This document shows, piece after piece, positions 60,908 to 64,000 of a stretch of 64,000 nucleotides of DNA. The DNA is taken from positions 1 through 64,000 of the forward strand of contig NZ_CANKWH010000007.1 of assembly GCF_947487305.1 (NCBI RefSeq), read 5' to 3'. Below the pieces are notes generated by a model. It had not been told where the DNA came from, did not search any database, and saw nothing but the letters and a program-made list of their open reading frames with translations. Source of the DNA: an uncultured Paracoccus sp. (GTDB lineage: Bacteria; Pseudomonadota; Alphaproteobacteria; Rhodobacterales; Rhodobacteraceae). A program made the translations under genes and the position numbers. Numbering within the stretch: position 1 is the stretch's first letter; every line of letters starts with the position of its first letter.

Positions 60908-61852
60908 TCAGACTTCGCGATGTTGCACGATAACATGCAGGCCATCGGCATTCACCGCGCCAATCAACCGAGCCACGGCAGCACCATTCACCCGCAGCAG
61001 AAGATCGCCATCATGGCCATCGGCAAGACCGATCTCGGCCCCTGAGGCCATATCGTCGGGCAGATGCAGTTCGAGCCGGTCGGCCCTGCCGTCAAGGCCG
61101 GCGATCACCGGAAGCGGCCCGTCACCCGGATGGACGATATAGACATCATTGCCCTCCTGCCCCTCGGCGAAATCACCTGCGCCGGCAACCAATGTGTCAT
61201 TGCCCGCACCACCGTGCAGCCAGCTGGTCTCAACCCCGTCATTGCCGATCAGCAGATCGTCACCGGCCCCACCGGTCAGATCGTCCTCACCCGGACCTGA
61301 CACAAGCCGGTCATTGCCGGCACCGCCGTCGATCCAGTCACGGCCAGCGCCACCCTCCAGCAGGTCATCGCCATCGCCGCCCTGTAGGCTGTCATTGCCG
61401 GCGCCGCCGTGGATGGTGTCATCACCACCCTGTCCGGCCAGAAGGTCGCCGCCGTCCCCACCCTCCAGCCGATCATCGCCGCCGGGGCCGTAATCCGATT
61501 CGCCCTGGATCCAGTCATCGCCATCGCCGCCACGCAGCGTGTCATCGCCCTGGCCGCCGCGAAGATCATCGGCGCCGCCCCGTCCCTCAAGCAGATCATC
61601 GGCTCCATCGCCCATCATCGCGTCGAAGAACTCGGTGCCGATCTGCAGTTCGTCGGGGGCAGACTCGAAAGCTTCGTCCTCGTCGCCCGGTCCGGTCAGA
61701 AGCGCGGCCTGCGGATCATCGCCTTCGTCCTCGTCAGACGGCGACCCATTGGTGGCGATGCCGAGATCCAAGGCCACACCGACCAGCATCAGGCCGATCA
61801 GCCCGGCAATCATTAACATGACTACACCCAGAACAAGGCGCGGCATCCACAC
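60908..61852 (-). CDS. Membrane-anchored RTX-repeat calcium-binding protein
   Basis: 314 aa. One N-terminal membrane helix (about 7-30), an acidic linker (to about 75), then roughly twelve RTX nonapeptides (GGxGxDxLx), with typical runs such as GGAGNDSLQGGDGDDLLEGG (split around residues 150-170). A small beta domain closes the protein. RTX arrays fold on calcium and normally occur in type I secreted proteins, yet no secretion ATPase or signal is nearby and the helix would tether it. It may be a surface calcium sensor. Confidence 0.82.
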   Translation of the reverse strand: MWMPRLVLGVVMLMIAGLIGLMLVGVALDLGIATNGSPSDEDEGDDPQAALLTGPGDEDEAFESAPDELQIGTEFFDAMMGDGADDLLEGRGGADDLRGGQGDDTLRGGDGDDWIQGESDYGPGGDDRLEGGDGGDLLAGQGGDDTIHGGAGNDSLQGGDGDDLLEGGAGRDWIDGGAGNDRLVSGPGEDDLTGGAGDDLLIGNDGVETSWLHGGAGNDTLVAGAGDFAEGQEGNDVYIVHPGDGPLPVIAGLDGRADRLELHLPDDMASGAEIGLADGHDGDLLLRVNGAAVARLIGAVNADGLHVIVQHREV

Positions 61853-61909
61853 CGCACCTCCACCCTACCAAGGAATCGAATGCCGACTAAGCCTTTCGTT
61901 AATAATGGG

Positions 61910-62431
61910 TTAACCGGCCCAGGACTCGGGAGACCGGGCATAGGCGACATAGAGCGGATGACGGGGCGCGCCGCTCTTGGTCAGCCCCAGATGCAGCAAC
62001 GGACGGCTCGATTGCCGCAGCAGCGACAGCAGCCTTGCGTCCTGTCCACGATGGCTGCCATGGGCCCCCCAGGCGCAGAGCACCCCGTCGGCGCGGCGGA
62101 GCGCGAAGCGGATCGCCGCATCGTTCAGCGGGCCGACCGGGTCGTCGGCCCGCATCAGGTCCTGCGGACGCGTGGCGCGAAAGGCGAAGAGGTTCACCAC
62201 GCCCAGCCCCGCATATCCCAGTGCCCTCGCCCGCCGCTCGCAGCGCTCGATGGTCGGGTCATTGGCAAGCTCGGTCGCGGTCGAGGGGTTCAGCATGACG
62301 TAAAGCAGCGCCGGCCCCGCCGCCCATCGCCGCGACAGGCCATAGCGATAGGTTTCGCAAGGCGAATAGGCGGCGAAGGACCGGACGGCTCCGGCCCGGT
62401 GGCGGCGGATCACAAAGTCAGGCTTGGTCAT
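61910..62431 (-). CDS. DUF1643-family protein
   Basis: 173 aa. Hallmarks include LLYVMLNPSTATE (about 42-54), TIERCERRARALGYAGLGVVNLFAFRAT (split at 60-88) and CAWGAHG. The function is unknown; proteins of this family are often near phage or nucleotide-related genes. The start MTKPDF was taken by analogy with relatives; an ATG at 62443 adds four residues. Confidence 0.8.
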   Translation of the reverse strand: MTKPDFVIRRHRAGAVRSFAAYSPCETYRYGLSRRWAAGPALLYVMLNPSTATELANDPTIERCERRARALGYAGLGVVNLFAFRATRPQDLMRADDPVGPLNDAAIRFALRRADGVLCAWGAHGSHRGQDARLLSLLRQSSRPLLHLGLTKSGAPRHPLYVAYARSPESWAG

Positions 62432-62453
62432 GGCAGAGGGCATCGCCAGCCAT

Positions 62454-62479
62454 GAAAAAACCCGCCGGCAAGGGCGGGT
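62454..62479 (-). terminator. Terminator of rpmJ
   Basis: ACCCGCC (62460-62466) pairs with GGCGGGT (62473-62479); on the minus strand a run of six T follows. It lies 29 bp after the rpmJ stop and just before the DUF1643 start. Confidence 0.8.
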
Positions 62480-62507
62480 CCATTCGTCGTCTGGCGCGAT
62501 CCGCGGC

Positions 62508-62633
62508 TCAGCCCTGGCGGGCCTTGAAGCGGCGGTTCGTCTTGTTGATCACGTAGATCCGGCCTTTGCGACGCACGACTTGGCAGTCGCGGTGCCGGTT
62601 CTTCAGCGACCGGAGCGAGTTGACAACCTTCAT
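62508..62633 (-). CDS. rpmJ: Ribosomal protein L36, zinc-independent form
   Basis: 41 aa: begins [20 protein letters not shown] and ends FKARQG. It has a single cysteine (C17), so the CxxC...CxxxH zinc site of classical L36 is lost; this is the longer, zinc-free alphaproteobacterial form. AGGAGA lies 7 bp before the start. It was found by translating the region directly. It lies 74 bp from tRNA-Val. Confidence 0.93.
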   Translation of the reverse strand: MKVVNSLRSLKNRHRDCQVVRRKGRIYVINKTNRRFKARQG

Positions 62634-62707
62634 CGGTCTTCTCCTGCTGAGGGCGCCGCGACGGCGCCGTTAAAACAAATGCCCCCGGTCCTCCGGGGGC
62701 GCGAATA

Positions 62708-62782
62708 TGGTGGGCGGTACTGGGATCGAACCAGTGGCCACTACGATGTCAACGTAGTGCTCTACCGCTGAGCTAACCGCCC
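62708..62782 (-). tRNA. tRNA-Val (anticodon GAC)
   Basis: 75 nt including an encoded CCA. The acceptor stem GGGCGGT/ACCGCCC pairs perfectly, the D arm contains AGCTCAGCGGTAGAGC, and the anticodon loop is TTGACAT, giving anticodon GAC, which reads GUC/GUU. The T arm with GGTTCGATCCC is intact. The 5' end is at 62782 and the gene reads leftward into rpmJ. Confidence 0.95.
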
Positions 62783-62845
62783 CTACCTTGGTGATTCTGC
62801 CAGCCCCGCTTGGGTGATCCAGCTGAAATCGCGTCGGTCCGGATG

Positions 62846-62874
62846 CCTATATAGGGGTGATCCGGGGGTTTCAA
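62846..62874 (-). promoter_or_regulatory. Candidate promoter of tRNA-Val
   Basis: On the minus strand TTGAAA (62874-62869), 17-bp spacer, TATAGG (62851-62846). The palindrome CCTATATAGG (62846-62855) overlaps the -10. A transcription start near 62839 would give a roughly 57-nt precursor leader. Confidence 0.5.
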
Positions 62875-62945
62875 GTGGTATTGGCGCGGATTTCCAAACC
62901 TCTATATAGAGAAGAAGGGCAGGCAAAGAAACGGATCTGAACCGG

Positions 62946-63812
62946 ATGAGCGAAACCGGCACGGCCTTCACGGTGACCCGCCCGCGGCAATGGCAGAGCG
63001 GGGTGATCTTCGGGTCGCCGCATTCGGGCCGCATCTATCCCGACTGGTTCCTCGAATCGAGCCGGCTGCCGCTGAACCTGCTGCGCTCCTCCGAGGATGC
63101 CTTTGTCGACCAGATCATCGCCTGCGCGCCCGAGATGGGGGCGGTGACGCTCAGCGCCGGCTATCCGCGCGCCATGGTCGATCTCAATCGCGGCGTCGAC
63201 GAGATCGATCCGCTGGTCGTCCGCGGCACCCCGCGCGCACCGCTGAACCAGCGCACCATGGCTGGGCTGGGGGTCATTCCCCGCGTCGTCTCGCAGGGCC
63301 GCGCCATCCATTACACGCCGATCAGCCAGTTCGAGGCCGAGCGCAGGCTGAACGCCTATTGGCGCCCCTATCACGCCGTGCTGGGCGGGCTGATCGACGA
63401 GGCGCGAGCGCAGTTCGGTCAGGCGATTCTGATCGACATGCATTCCATGCCGCATGACGCGCTGAACCATCTGACCGCACCGCGCCCCGATATCGTGCTG
63501 GGCAATCGGCACGGTGCCTCGGCCTCGGCCCGCGTCACCGATGCCATCGCCAGCGCCTGCGAGGCCGAGGGCTGGCGGGTGCGGCGCAATTCGCCCTTCT
63601 CGGGCGCCTATATCGCCGCCACTTATGGCCAGCCGGCGCGCAATATCCATGTGGTGCAGCTGGAGATAGACCGCCGACTCTACATGGACGAGGCGACGAT
63701 TACCAAGCGCCCCGACTTCGACGATTTCGCCGCCCGCATCGCGCGGGTGATCCGAACTCTGTCATCGCTCGATGCCGGCGGCGCCGCACGCCGTCCTTAT
63801 GCCGCCGAATGA
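62946..63812 (+). CDS. N-formylglutamate amidohydrolase family protein
   Basis: 288 aa. Visible metal/catalytic stretches are SPHSGRIYPDWF (about 24-35), SAGYPRAMVDLNR and DMHSMPHDAL (about 165-174). The family hydrolyses N-formylglutamate, the last step of one histidine-degradation route, though many members act on other N-formyl substrates. No hut genes are adjacent. A second palindrome, CTCTATATAGAG (62900-62911), lies 35 bp upstream and may be its -10 region. Confidence 0.88.
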   Translation: MSETGTAFTVTRPRQWQSGVIFGSPHSGRIYPDWFLESSRLPLNLLRSSEDAFVDQIIACAPEMGAVTLSAGYPRAMVDLNRGVDEIDPLVVRGTPRAPLNQRTMAGLGVIPRVVSQGRAIHYTPISQFEAERRLNAYWRPYHAVLGGLIDEARAQFGQAILIDMHSMPHDALNHLTAPRPDIVLGNRHGASASARVTDAIASACEAEGWRVRRNSPFSGAYIAATYGQPARNIHVVQLEIDRRLYMDEATITKRPDFDDFAARIARVIRTLSSLDAGGAARRPYAAE

Positions 63813-63848
63813 TCGCGGCAGTTTCTTCACCAGTCACAGGATATCTTG

Positions 63849-64000
63849 ATGGAAGACCAGCTAATCGGCCTTTTGACCCAGAACATCGCGCTGATCGTTC
63901 TGGCGATCGTCATCTTCGTTACCGTCAGCAAGGCCGTCCGCATCGTGCCGCAATCCGAGAAATACGTGGTCGAGCGCTTCGGCCGCCTGCGCTCGGTGCT
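63849..64000 (+). CDS. SPFH/stomatin-like protein, 5' part only
   Basis: The first 50 codons only; the gene runs off the right edge. One N-terminal membrane helix (about 8-30, LTQNIALIVLAIVIFVTV) is followed by the start of a band 7 domain, VPQSEKYVVERFGRLRSV, as in QmcA/stomatin proteins. These scaffold membrane microdomains and often pair with an NfeD-like partner encoded next to them. It follows the amidohydrolase by about 35 bp. Confidence 0.85.
   Translation, partial: MEDQLIGLLTQNIALIVLAIVIFVTVSKAVRIVPQSEKYVVERFGRLRSV

Overview
The window looks like a chromosomal segment of a high-GC alphaproteobacterium of the Rhodobacteraceae, most likely Paracoccus or a close relative. This rests on several features: a pyruvate dehydrogenase operon whose E1-beta carries its own lipoyl domain, MipZ, an ALDH16-type two-domain aldehyde dehydrogenase beside deoC, a TrmD with the N-terminal extension I associate with this family, DUF1523 and FtsB homologues of the rhodobacterial type, and near-universal G/C third codon positions. 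No rRNA, CRISPR array, prophage or complete insertion sequence was seen. One tRNA (Val, GAC) is present.

Layout. 1-4.8 kb: a divergent LysR regulator/NAD(P)-binding oxidoreductase pair, a large transposase-like protein with zinc fingers (808 aa), and a small secreted protein with strong downstream hairpins. 4.9-8.3 kb: a zinc-homeostasis locus (zur-znuC-znuB divergent from znuA, with two candidate Zur boxes between) and hemP behind a candidate iron-responsive dyad. 8.3-10.6 kb: rluB with an unusually long repetitive tail, and tadA. 10.6-23.3 kb: a plus-strand catabolic region with a PaoABC-type molybdenum hydroxylase and a linked dehydrogenase, a Tat-exported SGNH-like protein, a TRAP transporter followed by a MatB-like malonyl-CoA synthetase, aroQ, a Gfo/Idh/MocA oxidoreductase and an HpcH/HpaI aldolase. 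23.3-26.6 kb: deoC and an ALDH16 enzyme, plausibly deoxyribose-phosphate breakdown with acetaldehyde removal.

26.7-34.9 kb holds nine tightly packed minus-strand genes of largely unknown function: a coiled-coil protein, a 379-aa unknown, a glycolipid-binding-like protein, an AAA+ ATPase, a YbjQ-like zinc-finger protein, a 462-aa unknown and three membrane proteins. Several are joined by ATGA or TTGA overlaps. This is the best candidate for an undescribed multi-component system. Next come an M20 peptidase, a membrane-embedded split alpha/beta hydrolase and ftsB, then the pdhA-pdhB-pdhC operon (39.0-42.8 kb), an RND efflux pair, mipZ and an Rrf2 regulator with two small genes.

49.7-54.9 kb is a minus-strand translation operon (ffh, GNAT, chorismate mutase, rpsP, rimM, small membrane protein, trmD, rplS, rpmE). 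Its promoter overlaps the azoR terminator and its leader is predicted to fold into three perfect hairpins. The right end carries azoR/LysR, a membrane LytTR regulator, an AhpD-like protein, a DMT exporter, rpsO, a glycosyltransferase-like protein, an RTX-repeat membrane protein, a DUF1643 protein, rpmJ, tRNA-Val, an N-formylglutamate amidohydrolase and the start of an SPFH/stomatin gene cut by the window edge. All family assignments come from reading motifs by eye, without database searches.
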